From positions 992,001 through 1,056,000 of the forward strand of contig JAJTUP010000011.1 in NCBI GenBank assembly GCA_021399435.1: 64,000 bases of DNA. The letters are read 5' to 3'. This document shows positions 36,473 through 46,271 of this stretch, in pieces. The notes under the pieces are model-generated. The model was not told the origin of the DNA. It saw nothing but the letters and a program-made list of their open reading frames with translations, and made no database searches. A program made the position numbers and the translations under genes. The stretch's first letter is position 1, and the number at the start of each line of letters is the position of its first letter. The stretch is from Diaporthe sp. PMI_573. Its lineage: Eukaryota; Ascomycota; Sordariomycetes; Diaporthales; Diaporthaceae.

Positions 36473-37087
36473 TCACCCCCAAGCCTCGACCCCTTCTGTC
36501 GTTCCTGTATCTCTTGAGCCTTCAGACATGAAAACGTGCTGGCAGTGCTCCACGTGGCTCTCACGGTCGTACCGGGCCTCCATGGCCAGCGCTCCCACGT
36601 CTTTGACCACCCTCCAGTACTTGCGCCAGTAGAACGAGCAGTGCTGGACGTGGAAACCCAGCGTTGTGTACACGAGGCCTTCACTGCGCCCAGCGAGCGC
36701 GGCAACCTCATCCAGTGTCAGCGGCGACGTACGGTTGGCGTCCGCCCAGTATTCCCACTCGCCATCCGGCCCCGGCCCGGACGTCGCAAACTCGTGGGCT
36801 AGCGCGTCGTCCCGGCAGGCCGGCGGCAGCCAGGACAGAGAGAGCACGTAAAAGGCACAGTCAAGGGCTCTGGCTTCTTGAATGGTGGCGCCGCAGCTGC
36901 AGTTTGACACATAACGCGCTAGGCCCGGCGGCGTGTCGGTCTCGGCGGGCCGTGACGCAAATTCCCTGAGCAGGGAGACGGCATGCAGCGTTAGGGCGAT
37001 CTGGATGGCGCTGCAGAGAACGAGGGCGACGGAAAAGAATTGTGTGGGGACGGACGAGCGGTTTTCCCCTCTTTGAAGCATTGCCAT
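36473..37087 (-). CDS. Small membrane protein with two HxxHC motifs (UstY/DUF3328-like)
   Basis: One exon, 204 residues from ATG 37087; an in-frame stop lies just upstream. A membrane helix spans about residues 17-40 (FFSVALVLCSAIQIALTLHAVSLL). A luminal or extracellular domain begins with CSCGATIQEARALDC and contains CxxDALAHEF, a WEYWADANRT-like stretch and two HxxHC motifs, HVQHC (146-150) and HVEHC (178-182). This belongs to a widespread but uncharacterised fungal family. UstYa/UstYb-type DUF3328 oxidases, known from ribosomal-peptide pathways, also carry a membrane helix and two HxxHC motifs, so a related metal-dependent oxidase role is possible (inference). No repeat-containing peptide precursor was found nearby. 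Confidence 0.75.
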   Translation of the reverse strand: MAMLQRGENRSSVPTQFFSVALVLCSAIQIALTLHAVSLLREFASRPAETDTPPGLARYVSNCSCGATIQEARALDCAFYVLSLSWLPPACRDDALAHEFATSGPGPDGEWEYWADANRTSPLTLDEVAALAGRSEGLVYTTLGFHVQHCSFYWRKYWRVVKDVGALAMEARYDRESHVEHCQHVFMSEGSRDTGTTEGVEAWG

Positions 37088-37702
37088 CGACCTCGGTAGA
37101 GGTCATGCTGAGGGATTCGTACTTGGGCTGCGAGTGACGATTACTCGCGAACATCCGGATGCTTTGGTCCGAAAGGAAGGCGCATGCTGAAGCCATTTCT
37201 CTTGCACTGCTGCCAGTGATGACCAGTGAGGCTGCCTCCGCTCTAGACCTTGATGGAACTGCGCACGGCGCCGACCAACAACCATCCCTAATGTAGGTAA
37301 ATGGAGAACGTCGTTGGTTGAGGCTCCTTCGTGAATCCTGTGAGAGACCTGAACTCGGTTAATTTGCACAGGAATGGAAGGTGAGTTGCCTAGCGGTCCG
37401 ATAATGATGGTCTAATGCTGTTGCCAAGCACAAGGAGGGTCGCACAAGGGTGCTGCGGGCCAACAGTTCAGCGTTCCGCAATAAAGATATATTACCAACA
37501 GTCGCACAAGCACTTTACTAAGTGAATCCGCCCTAGTGGCGTCTTGGTAACCTCGCATATAAAATATACCACTCGACGATTCTCAGTCAAATTCTTCTGA
37601 ACCATCCTACTGCCTTCCAACTCCGCTCATCCTTCTTTGATCAACGAGTCTTTACTTAGTCATCACGCCGTCCCAGTGTTGCTGCCAAACTACGACCAAA
37701 AA
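37088..37702. promoter_or_regulatory. Shared divergent promoter, HxxHC protein / APH-like kinase
   Basis: A 615-base divergent region between the HxxHC protein start (37087, minus) and the kinase-like gene start (37703, plus). A TATA-like ATATAAAATATACC occurs at about 37557-37570, about 135 bases before the kinase ATG. No other element stands out. Confidence 0.45.
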
Positions 37703-39119
37703 ATGGCTGTCAATGTGAACCAGGCGGGCTTTGAACGCCGGCTCACTGTGGTTCAAAAACTCCTCCACGACCGCGGGCTTCAGGTTGGTGATCAGTGCCG
37801 CCGTACAGAAGCTGTTCTCTCACTAACGAGGTCCCTACCTAACGGCAGGTTTCCAACATCTCAACTCTAGCCTACGACGAAGAATACCAATACCCCTTCA
37901 ACAACTATCTGTTTAAAGTAGAGCTGGCAACGCCGGACTTCGACTCATCATTTCCCGGCACTCAGCCTGGCACGTGCAGGGCTCCGTCTGGCGGTGTATC
38001 TGCGCTGGTTGTCAAGCTTAGCAACCTGGCGGCCCACGACGTGAACAATGCCAATCGTGTAGCGAATGACGTGGCGGCGCAGCACCTCGTTCGCCAGTCC
38101 TTGGCAAAGGCCGGGCTGCCTCGGCTGGCACCGGATGTCTATGCCTGGGCGCCGGCCACGACTACTGACGAGACAGACGAGAAGGGATTCGGGTGGATCA
38201 TGTCAGAGTACCGGAGCGGCGTGGACTTGGGCCCGGAGTTCTCCTCTCTCGAGCTTGAGAGCCAGAAGCATGTCTTTGAGCAGATGGCTGCCGTTCTTGG
38301 GGCTATACAAGCATCGAATCTGCCAGAAGGCGTCACCAAGTTTGGCGGCGGGCTCAAGTTCGACTCCAACGGCGAGATCGTGAGCGGAGAGTCGCCATCA
38401 TTCCAGGACGTGAAGCCCGCGGGCTCATACGCGGAATGGAGAATAGGCAAGCTGCATTCCCGCCTTGAACGAGCCGCTGAGAGCCCAGTCATTCAGGGCT
38501 GGAAAAGCAACGGTGTCGCCAACAGGATCGAAACCTTCCTTGCCAGCGGCGGCCCCGAGAAAGTGCTTAGTAGTGTTGACGTGAACAGAAAGTGCCTGAC
38601 ACACGGAGACCTGAGTATGTATTCTCGCCCTGAGTCTAGCCAGCGTCAAACTAATCCCTAGTAGCTATCTATAACATGCTCTTTGACAAGAACGCGAAAA
38701 AAGTCACAGCAGTCCTGGACTTTGATTTCGCCTCCGTCTCTCACCCCTATGAGGAGTTCATCTCCATGTCTTTCAGCCACACCGGCGGCAACGTCGGCGA
38801 CGAGGACACCGCGATTAGCCGGGCGATCCTCTCAGGCGACTTCACCACGCCACCGGCAGACCTAGACGAGGGATCTGCCAAGGACTGGGAGCTTGCCAAG
38901 ACGTGGAATACCGTCTTACAGGAGAGTGCCGCAATTGCTCCCAGCCAGATCGAGGGCGTGAACGAGATCCGTGAGCTTATGCGGTTGCAGGGTCTCCTGT
39001 GTCCGTACAGGCTGAGCAGCGCGTCTGCGCTCGAGGAACTCGACGAAGAGGAGAGGGGCAAGCTGCGGGAAAAGGCGGAAGCAGATCTAGTGGGGTGGCT
39101 TGAGAAGCACGGGTTTTGA
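37703..39119 (+). CDS. Aminoglycoside phosphotransferase (APH)-fold kinase-like protein
   Basis: Three exons (37703-37783, 37849-38614, 38665-39119) join in phase to 433 residues. N-lobe features include YPFNNYLFKVEL and ALVVKLSN (likely the ATP-site Lys). The splice at 38614/38665 restores the catalytic motif HGDLTIYNMLF (Brenner-type HxDxxxxN), followed by the metal-binding AVLDFDFASVSHPYEE. All expected catalytic residues are therefore present. Fungal members of this family are phosphotransferases or homoserine/fructosamine-kinase-like enzymes of unknown substrate; they are not known antibiotic-resistance genes. The acceptor choice matters: the sequence ends TAGTAG and only the second AG keeps the motif in frame. 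Confidence 0.88.
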
Positions 39120-39508
39120 ATAGAGAAGGACGTAGGAGAGACTGCAGTCTGACCTTGAGGAGACAACCTGCCTGCGGCAGCGGGATTGTGATAAGTTGGC
39201 CAGAGCAGGGACGCTGTGTCCACCACACATGCTTTCAGACAATGTGCTTCCATCTTTAAAGATGGACAGTGTGAATGCTCATTGTGTATGAAACATCCAC
39301 TATGGTCTTAGGCTGCATGTTTCTGAGCACATTGGGTCCATGCGGTAAAATGTATGCCTAAAGAGGTATCTAGACTTCCATCGCAGCACGGCTTTTCACT
39401 CGATTCAGCACAGAAAAGACTACCTTCAAAACCTGAACTCAATCATAATTCAAAAACTGACCCCATTCCAAGAAGACGGATCGATTGAAGGCGAATGCCT
39501 CAAGATCT
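39120..39508. other. Convergent 3' spacer
   Basis: A 389-base spacer between the stops of the kinase-like gene (plus) and the SDR (minus). No element was recognised. Confidence 0.55.
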
Positions 39509-40514
39509 CTACCACGGCATGTCCTCGCCCCACGCATTGACGTATCTTCCCGTATCTTCCGGGCCAAATGCTTCAATGGTCTTGACCATGAGGCTAGTCT
39601 GGGTGTCCATGTCATCGAGGTCGTCCAGCTCAACCTCGTCAGAGCTCGTAATTGGGATCCGGCCAGGATGGATGGCGTTGACTGTGACGCTGCTTTGGTC
39701 GGATTGAAACTCTCTGCCCAGTGAGACCGTGAGCTGGATGAGAGCTGTTCTGGAGAGGCGATAACCAAGAGACTCGCTCCAACGAGTATCTGTGCAGCAA
39801 GTCAGTGCATTTCTGTGTACAGGATGGCAGAGATATCGAGGCGGACTTACGAAGCAATGACCACATCGGGGCCATTTTGGACGAGAGGTTGATGACCTTG
39901 CCTTGCTTGCTCTTCTGAAGGGCTTGGTAGAAGTGCTTGATGATGAGAAGGGGGCCCTTTGACAAGATTAGCTGGTATCGCGAAGCCGAAATCTTTGGGA
40001 GGCGGAATCTTTTCGCACCACGGCATTGGTCTGAAACTTGACCATCGAATCGTCTGCAGTGTGGTCCTCCCAGTCGATCGGCCAGTCGCCATGACCTATC
40101 TCGAGTCAGAACTGCACAACCCGGCGTGCCTTGGGGACTCGTGGCCATACCAGCAGCGTTGATGAGAAGGTCCAACGGCTTGTCATCCCAGGCGCTGGCT
40201 GCTGCCTGCACCGTCTCCTCCTTCAGCACGTCGATCTCGAGAATCCCCGTAGCAATATATCCCAGCTAAGCCTCTTCGTTAGCGGCGTCCTCGTTGAATC
40301 TCGTTCGCGTCTCTCACAGGATCCAGCTCGGACTCGTCCTTGGTCAGCGATCGCACTGTCCCGTACACTTCGTAGCCACGAGCTTTGAGCTTCTTGGCGA
40401 GCTCGAGGCCGATGCCTCGGCTCGCGCCTTTTGCATCCAAATATGTTAGCCTTTCATCGTAACCTTGTTGTTCCCGAGAGACTTGCCTATGATCAGGGCA
40501 GTCCGTGAGGCCAT
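39509..40514 (-). CDS. Short-chain dehydrogenase/reductase with Lys-to-Arg change at the active site
   Basis: Six exons in transcript order (40487-40514, 40318-40427, 40151-40265, 40019-40095, 39851-39956, 39509-39789) join in phase to 238 residues. Intron 1 is a GC-AG intron (GCAAGT donor). The cofactor motif is IIGASRGIGLELA (TGxxxGxG-type), then DLLINAAG (NNAG-type) and the catalytic-Ser strand VINLSSKMAP. The active-site motif YxxxK reads YRLSR (from GYRLSRTALIQLTVSLGRE), so the catalytic Lys is Arg. The rest, VTVNAIHPGRIPI, is typical of classical SDRs. A conservative K-to-R change usually lowers or abolishes activity in this family. It could be a non-canonical enzyme or a regulatory paralogue. 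Confidence 0.85.
40487..40487 (-). other. GC-AG splice donor of SDR intron 1
   Basis: Exon 1 ends ...ATCATAG and the intron (40428-40486) begins GCAAGT, a GC donor with otherwise perfect consensus. A branch-like GCTAAC and the acceptor AAAAG follow. Only this join yields the GASRGIG cofactor motif. Confidence 0.75.
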
Positions 40515-41126
40515 GGCTGGTGGTCGAGTTTGTTGTGTCTTGGAACGGTTACAGTGGTGTGCTGATTGATTTGAGATCGCAGTTGAGGTCAGATATGGGA
40601 TGCTTCGTAACCAAGAAAATATTGAAGAGGCTGATCACCACAGTCAGCACTGTGATCGAGCAGTGGTAGTCAAGGCTGGGTTTTGCAGGACGGGAAATGC
40701 ACTTCAATTTCCGAGGCACATAGCTGTTGGGCGTAGGCAAGCACGCCTGCTTACAACAAGAAGGGATCAGCAGCCCACAGCCAGCAGCCGTTGATTGCGC
40801 CTGACCTGCAGACTTACATGTAATTACACGTAAATACTCTGAGTTGTACCTACCCTTTTCGGTGCCATCTCTTTCGTAGCCTCCAAGCTGGTGGGAACTT
40901 CCCGGAACCGGCAACACATGGCTTCTTCTGTCACCGGGCAGTGTCAACATGGAAGTATTGGTCACAACTGGCAGGCTCAAAATTGTATGGTCGGGATATT
41001 GTCCTCTGCACGCATAGCTGGAGATCCCTAGCGAAGCTTGCTACTTGAGGGGCGTCCGTCAAAGAGATTGCTTTTAATTCTCCACTTCTGGAGCAATTTG
41101 ACCTTGAATGTAAGACAATTGGCCAT
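40515..41126. other. Intergenic region upstream of the SDR
   Basis: A 612-base gap between the 3' end of the kinase-like pseudogene and the start of the SDR, both leftward. It should hold the SDR promoter. The unspliced, wrong-frame continuation of the pseudogene reading frame runs into it. Confidence 0.5.
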
Positions 41127-41950
41127 TTACTCGGTAGGTCTCTTGAAGATTCGATCCAGTATCTTCGCCAGCCCCTGCAAATCCCCTTCTTTTGTGCCGG
41201 CCTTGCCCTTATCCACCCAACCTTCAGTATAGCCGCCGTCGAAATCAATGACCCAGGCATTGCCATCCTTATCAATGAGAACATTGTCAGATTTATCATC
41301 TCCACAGCTCCTGCCCTGTGGAGTTCCTCAATCGTGTGGCTGACCTGCTTGGCCCAGCGTTCTCTCAAGTGCCGAGGGGGATCGTCTTGAAGAGTAGATT
41401 GCAGAGTCATGCCCTCTTCGTGATCTATCAACGATAGAAGCAGACCCAGGGTAGCATCCTCGACCTCGTCCTGAATGTGAACAACCCCCTGTAACTGGCT
41501 CACGCACACATCCGACCCCAACTTTGCATCGTGCACTTTCTTGTGTACAGCAAGCTCGCGCGTTATCGGAATTTCTGCTGCGAGCCTATAACGCTTGAAG
41601 AAATACAACGTCTTGTGGCCGGACCTGTCTAAATCGGCAATCACAAGCTCCGGCATCAGATAGAGGGCCTGCTCTGGGCGCTGGAAAACGACCTCGAGCT
41701 CTAAGGGTTCAAAAAAGCGCGTCCACATCTCGAGATCGTCCAGGAGGTTGCCGTTGAGAAATAAGCGCGGCTTAGTGAGACTGCCATGATTATCGACGTG
41801 GACTGGGATGAATTTCTTATCTTGGGCGTCCAGTCTACAGCCAAAAGTCTCCGGGAACAAGTATTCGGAGAGCAGTGGTTTGGAAACCCCATTGTTGATC
41901 TTGTCCGGGTCAAAAGAAGTCGTCAGGATACAGCTTGAAACAATGAACAT
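41127..41950 (-). pseudogene. Kinase-like gene broken by a frameshift in the catalytic loop
   Basis: From ATG 41950 the frame reads a fungal protein-kinase-like protein to SHTIEELHRAGAV, where the expected continuation is a WGD-x-K-x-x-N loop. At about 41301-41312 the frame shifts. The next frame carries GDDKSDNVLIDKDGNAWVIDFDGGYTEGWVDKGKAG and ends in IFKRPTE with a stop at 41127-41129. The break is equivalent to a loss of about 4 bases (or any 1-base loss mod 3) exactly where the catalytic Asp loop should be. There is no room or splice signal for an intron. Both halves remain well conserved, so the event is recent, or it is an assembly error. The uncorrected frame stays open to 40931. Confidence 0.7.
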
Positions 41951-42837
41951 TACTTAATGTACCGGATTGGTATTCTCAGCGTGATAGAGAGAAGCAGATG
42001 GGCGTGCACATGCATCTAGAGTAAGAATAGAGTTGGTTCCGCGGGTACATATGTAGTTGTGGTGGCTGCCTGGCCATAATTCTATCTAGCTATCGTCCAG
42101 TGCGACTTCAGCCAACTAACACTTGCAGACCGTTTGAAGCCCATTCAGCAATTCTGAGAAGTTGTACCAATGAAGACGCGGGGGTGTTGCAGCACCGCCA
42201 TGTTCTCCAGGGATCATGGCCAGCCAACAACGTACACGTCAAAGCAGGCGGGTGTAGGTTGTCTCCAAAGGACAACAAAAATTTATTCGACGCGGTAGAA
42301 TGAATTGGCATCAGGATATATCCAGGTCGTCGCAGTCAGAAAGAACTCAAAAATCCCCATTGAAACACCTGAGGCAATGCTATAGAAACATGTTGTCCGT
42401 GCTGACAGTTGTGCTGTGGGGAAGATCGCGTCACAACCCGACTTGGCTGCTTGGTGGGCCCAGCACTGAGACAAGCGGGTCTCAGCGGGCCACGCTAGGC
42501 CTGGATTGGAAGTAAGTAAATATTTTGATCACAACAAATGGATACCTGCCTGACACGCGTTTGGCTCGCACACCTGGTGAGGCACAGGGCAGCCATCACG
42601 ATCCGGATCCGAATCAGCACACCCCGGCTATCCCAGGTATTTCAATACTGCATCCCAGGATCAGGCCCTCCATCAAGGCCCAGGATCCTCTCACTCCACC
42701 TCAACCGAGTCGAACCCCGGATCACTGCATATTATCGTCGCCTGCTTTATTACAGTATCGTCTGCGCATAGGCAGTGACATATCGTAAATCACCCCACTT
42801 CTGATTGTGGTCGTGGATAACGCGACTAAGCACAGCC
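41951..42837. promoter_or_regulatory. Divergent intergenic region
   Basis: A divergent region between the kinase-like pseudogene and the coiled-coil protein gene. It contains GATCCGGATCCGAATC-like self-complementary sequence at about 42600-42616. No gene is recognised. Confidence 0.45.
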
Positions 42838-44949
42838 ATGGTGTCTGCCATGACTGAAGACCTCCCCATTGCACTGCGGCGGACGCGTCGGAGCAGTGCG
42901 GTTTCGCACAGCCATCCTCAGGAGATACAACGGCCAAAGTCCCCCGTCGTTTCTACTCCGAGCCGTGGAGCCAAGAAGAGAGTCCGCTTCTCAGACCCGG
43001 GCCTTTCCTCTGAACACGATGCACAGCTCAATGATGAACATATCTCTGCCTCGACCGGTCTGACACCGCACATCCGTCGGACGACGCTCGAGCCTGGCTC
43101 CGGGACTAAGAGACGTCGTCACTTAGGCTCAGTCACCCAAGACCGCCCGGATGCGTTCGACTCTACCATCGATACGCGGTACAGCGGCGAGGTCACCTTC
43201 CTCCCGCTCCGCCAAATCCTGGACGGCCGCGTCAAGAGGCGCATCAGGCGTAATGGCCTCAGCGAGGAGATCAACATCATCACTGCTGAGAAGAGACGAA
43301 AGGCACAGCAGACCAGCGACGAAATCGCCGCCCTGAGGTCTGAGGTCGCTGCCAAGGACGCTGAGATCCGTCGTCTGTCCGGCGCCACGGCAGTTGGCCA
43401 TGAGGACGACGAGACCCAAGAGAGCATCGACGAGCTCAAAAGGCAGGTATCCCAGCTCAGGCGGGTCCTCAAGAGCCCTGACTCGTCAAACGAGACCGAG
43501 GACACAATCGACTACAACACTACCCGCGTGGACTGGGCCATACAGGTCCGGGACCCTTTCTCCGGCGACTACTCGGACATGGAGCTTGACGTCGACGACG
43601 AGGACGAGGACCCCGAGTTCGGCGACAGGACGATGGCGGAACTCGCCTGCAGCACGCCTTCCCGTCGGTCCTCCAACATCAGAAACTCGTTCCCCACCCC
43701 ACCGTCGACCAGTCCGAACCTGGGGCCAGTGACCCCGAGCAGGCGGCCCCAGCCCGTCACTCCCACGTCGCAGGCCGCAGTGCAGACCTCCTTCACCGCC
43801 GCCGAGAGGGAAGAGCTGGAGGACGAGCTCGCGTCTCTGCAGCTCGAGATCGCCAAGCTCACCGGCACGCTCGAGACATACGAGTCTATGACGTCCCGCC
43901 TGTCCGAGAAGCTCTCCCCCTTCGCGCCAAAGGACGGCTCAGCCGCCGCCCTGATCATGAACTCGCGCTCGCCGGCAGTCAGGGTCGAGGCACAGCTCAA
44001 CAACCTCCTGCAAGCCCTCTCAGACCGCACCACGGCGCTCGACGGGCTGGACGCGTCGCTGGGCGAGCTCGGGTTCCCGGGCGGCGACGCCTCCGAGGTC
44101 GTGCTCTCGCTGTCCTCGGCGTTCAGGACCGCGCGCCTGGAGCTCGAGTACCTGACGCCCGGCGAGATCGCCCTGCCCCTCACGGCCGCCGGCGCCGCGG
44201 TGCTGGACCTCCTCCTCACGCGGCTGCGGGAGCTCGCGAAGCGCACCCTCGAGTGCGAGGACGCCATCGATGAGTACCACGTGCTGGAGCACTCGCTGCG
44301 CAAGCAGCTCGGGGCCCGCGCCGAGGCCATGGACGCGGCCAAGGCGGAGCGCGACGCGCTGGCGGGCCAGGCCGCCGGCAAGGACGCGCGGATCCGGGAG
44401 CTCGAGGTCGGCGTGCAGCGGCTCAATGGCGCGGTCAAGTCGTACACCCGGGACGTGTCGGAGCTGGAAGGGCTGGTGCAGCGCGTCGAGGGGGACCTGG
44501 ACACGGCCAACAAGGACCTTCGTGCGGCGCGGGAGCAGAACGAGGAGAAGGACTTCGACATCGCCATGCTGGAGGAGAAGCTGGGCCTGGCGCTGGAGCA
44601 GACCTCGGAGCTCAAGGACCAGCTCGAGGAGCTGCGGGCCAGGCACAAGGAGGAGGTGTTCTCCATGTCGCAGAGGCACGGCGTCGACCTGGTCATGCGG
44701 GACGCGCGCGTGTCTGAGCTGAGGCTCGAGGTCGACCGCGTTAACGAGGCCCTACGTGAGGCTAATGAGACCGTGCAGAACCTCCGTGTTGAGAACGGCG
44801 CGTTGGGTGACCGCCTGGACTCGGAGAAGGCCAAGGCCAAGGCGGCTATCGACACCATGAGGAACGAGCTAGAGAGGGTTGTGCAGATGGGCCAGGACTT
44901 GATGGCCACACCTAGAAAGAATCCTAGGAGGGGTTCACGTCCCCATTAG
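42838..44949 (+). CDS. Conserved fungal coiled-coil protein, function unknown
   Basis: A single exon of 703 residues, with ATG at 42838. The N-terminus is disordered and basic and contains KKRVRFSDPG, which fits the RVxF docking motif for protein phosphatase 1. VTFLPLRQILDGRVKRRIRRNGLSEEIN starts a conserved block, followed by a coiled coil (about 145-215), an acidic stretch (DVDDEDEDPEF), a Ser/Pro-rich linker with SP/TP sites, and a long coiled coil from about 335 to the C-terminus (heptad-rich, Leu/Glu/Lys/Arg). Strong GC3 bias produces long shadow frames on the other strand. It may be a structural or spindle/septum-type protein (inference); no enzyme domain is present. Confidence 0.85.
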   Translation: MVSAMTEDLPIALRRTRRSSAVSHSHPQEIQRPKSPVVSTPSRGAKKRVRFSDPGLSSEHDAQLNDEHISASTGLTPHIRRTTLEPGSGTKRRRHLGSVTQDRPDAFDSTIDTRYSGEVTFLPLRQILDGRVKRRIRRNGLSEEINIITAEKRRKAQQTSDEIAALRSEVAAKDAEIRRLSGATAVGHEDDETQESIDELKRQVSQLRRVLKSPDSSNETEDTIDYNTTRVDWAIQVRDPFSGDYSDMELDVDDEDEDPEFGDRTMAELACSTPSRRSSNIRNSFPTPPSTSPNLGPVTPSRRPQPVTPTSQAAVQTSFTAAEREELEDELASLQLEIAKLTGTLETYESMTSRLSEKLSPFAPKDGSAAALIMNSRSPAVRVEAQLNNLLQALSDRTTALDGLDASLGELGFPGGDASEVVLSLSSAFRTARLELEYLTPGEIALPLTAAGAAVLDLLLTRLRELAKRTLECEDAIDEYHVLEHSLRKQLGARAEAMDAAKAERDALAGQAAGKDARIRELEVGVQRLNGAVKSYTRDVSELEGLVQRVEGDLDTANKDLRAAREQNEEKDFDIAMLEEKLGLALEQTSELKDQLEELRARHKEEVFSMSQRHGVDLVMRDARVSELRLEVDRVNEALREANETVQNLRVENGALGDRLDSEKAKAKAAIDTMRNELERVVQMGQDLMATPRKNPRRGSRPH

Positions 44950-46271
44950 ACACGTAGAGCATTTTCATCATGGCCTCTATCATTTCATTTGTTCCCACAC
45001 TCATTGTTACTTTCAATCATACACAGCGCTCATGCTTTGTCTATCTAGGATCATGGCGCAATGGTCGGGCTTTGGATTTCTACTATCAAGGAGGCATGTT
45101 GTGTGCTAGTCAGGGGAGACGTACCTGAGTGGCAAAATACTTGAGTTTAAGGCATTCATTCCATGGGATTTCAGGAACATTCAGTTGCCAGCATCCATTT
45201 AGATTGTGAGCATGAAGCTGCAAACACATTTCGTCAGCTCATCAGAAAGAGCACTGTCAGCGTAGCACCATCGAATTCGACCATGTTCTGATTGGCAGAG
45301 CTATCTGATCGACCGATGCAAAATCCGACCCGGAGAGATGGAGCTTTCAATTCGCGCGAAGTTTAAGCAAACTTTATGCCAAGGGTATAGCCGCGAACTA
45401 AACTTTGAATCCTGACCACCTCTCAGTTGATGACAAGGCTCACAGATGAGGGGCTATCAACTCCCGGCGCTTCCTTCTAGTAAGCCAGACTGTGCTAGTT
45501 GAGCTAGAATTGCCTTGGCTGATGAAAGAGGCGGCGCTACTGAAAGGACGCAGATCCGGGGCGGAACCCATTCCCCAGGATTCCATCTCACTGCGGGGTG
45601 GGGAGATTACGCGGTGAGCCAAGAGGCTCGCGTTCGGGGGCTGAGAAACTTTGACAAAGAGCTGAGAAAAGCCCAACAGGCTGCATGTGAGACGCGTATG
45701 GATTTGAGGCTCGCCAGTTGTAGATCACCCTCCCACCCTTCCGGCAGACCCGAGACCAGGGCACCCCGAGCCGTCGAAGCTGTCAGCCGGAGAAGCACCT
45801 GGGGAACAAAAACGCCCGGCTGATTCTAATAATGCCGCATCTTACCGAATGAGCGGCGTATATGTGTTGACTCGCTCGGCGCCGAAGAATCCTTCCTGCA
45901 TGCGTGCTGACGTCTTGGAGAGCTGGCTAGTATGCCTCGGGCACAATATATCCAAGTCACAGGGGTGGGACAAGAATTGCCAACCTGGCTGTCTTCTCTC
46001 CGGACTGGCCTGTGGCTTGTATGCTAAGCCTTGCCAATACCGCCCAGCCAATCCGTCGATGAACCTTGGCCAAGCATGTGGTTCTGTCAAGAATCTCATA
46101 TAAGCCTTGATCATGCTCGGCAAGCCATCGAACGGATGAGCTAGCTTCTCGTCTCAACCTGGATATCCTCCTGTCATCTTGTGTCATCCCAATCCAAGTG
46201 ACAAGCTGAAAGGATCACTGAGTGGTGCTCCTTACAAACCTAGACTCGGTCTCACTTGTTCGCGGCTCAGG
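44950..46271. other. Intergenic region, nothing recognised
   Basis: A 1.3-kb gap between two rightward genes, with short open frames only (45515-45823, 45849-46103), none with a recognisable domain. It contains the GMC oxidase promoter. Confidence 0.55.

Noticed and set aside
40931..41126. Continuation of the kinase-like frame to 40931
   Set aside because: This tail follows the frameshift in the wrong frame; family-like sequence continues instead in the other frame and stops at 41127.
42600..42722. Further Zn2Cys6-type sites or a tRNA T-arm (TCGAACCCCGGA) upstream of the coiled-coil gene
   Set aside because: The T-stem does not pair and the CCGGATCC-like words do not match CGGATACCCG.
43569..44909. 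Long minus-strand frame opposite the coiled-coil gene
   Set aside because: It is a Ser/Arg-rich shadow produced by the strong GC3 bias of the plus-strand gene.
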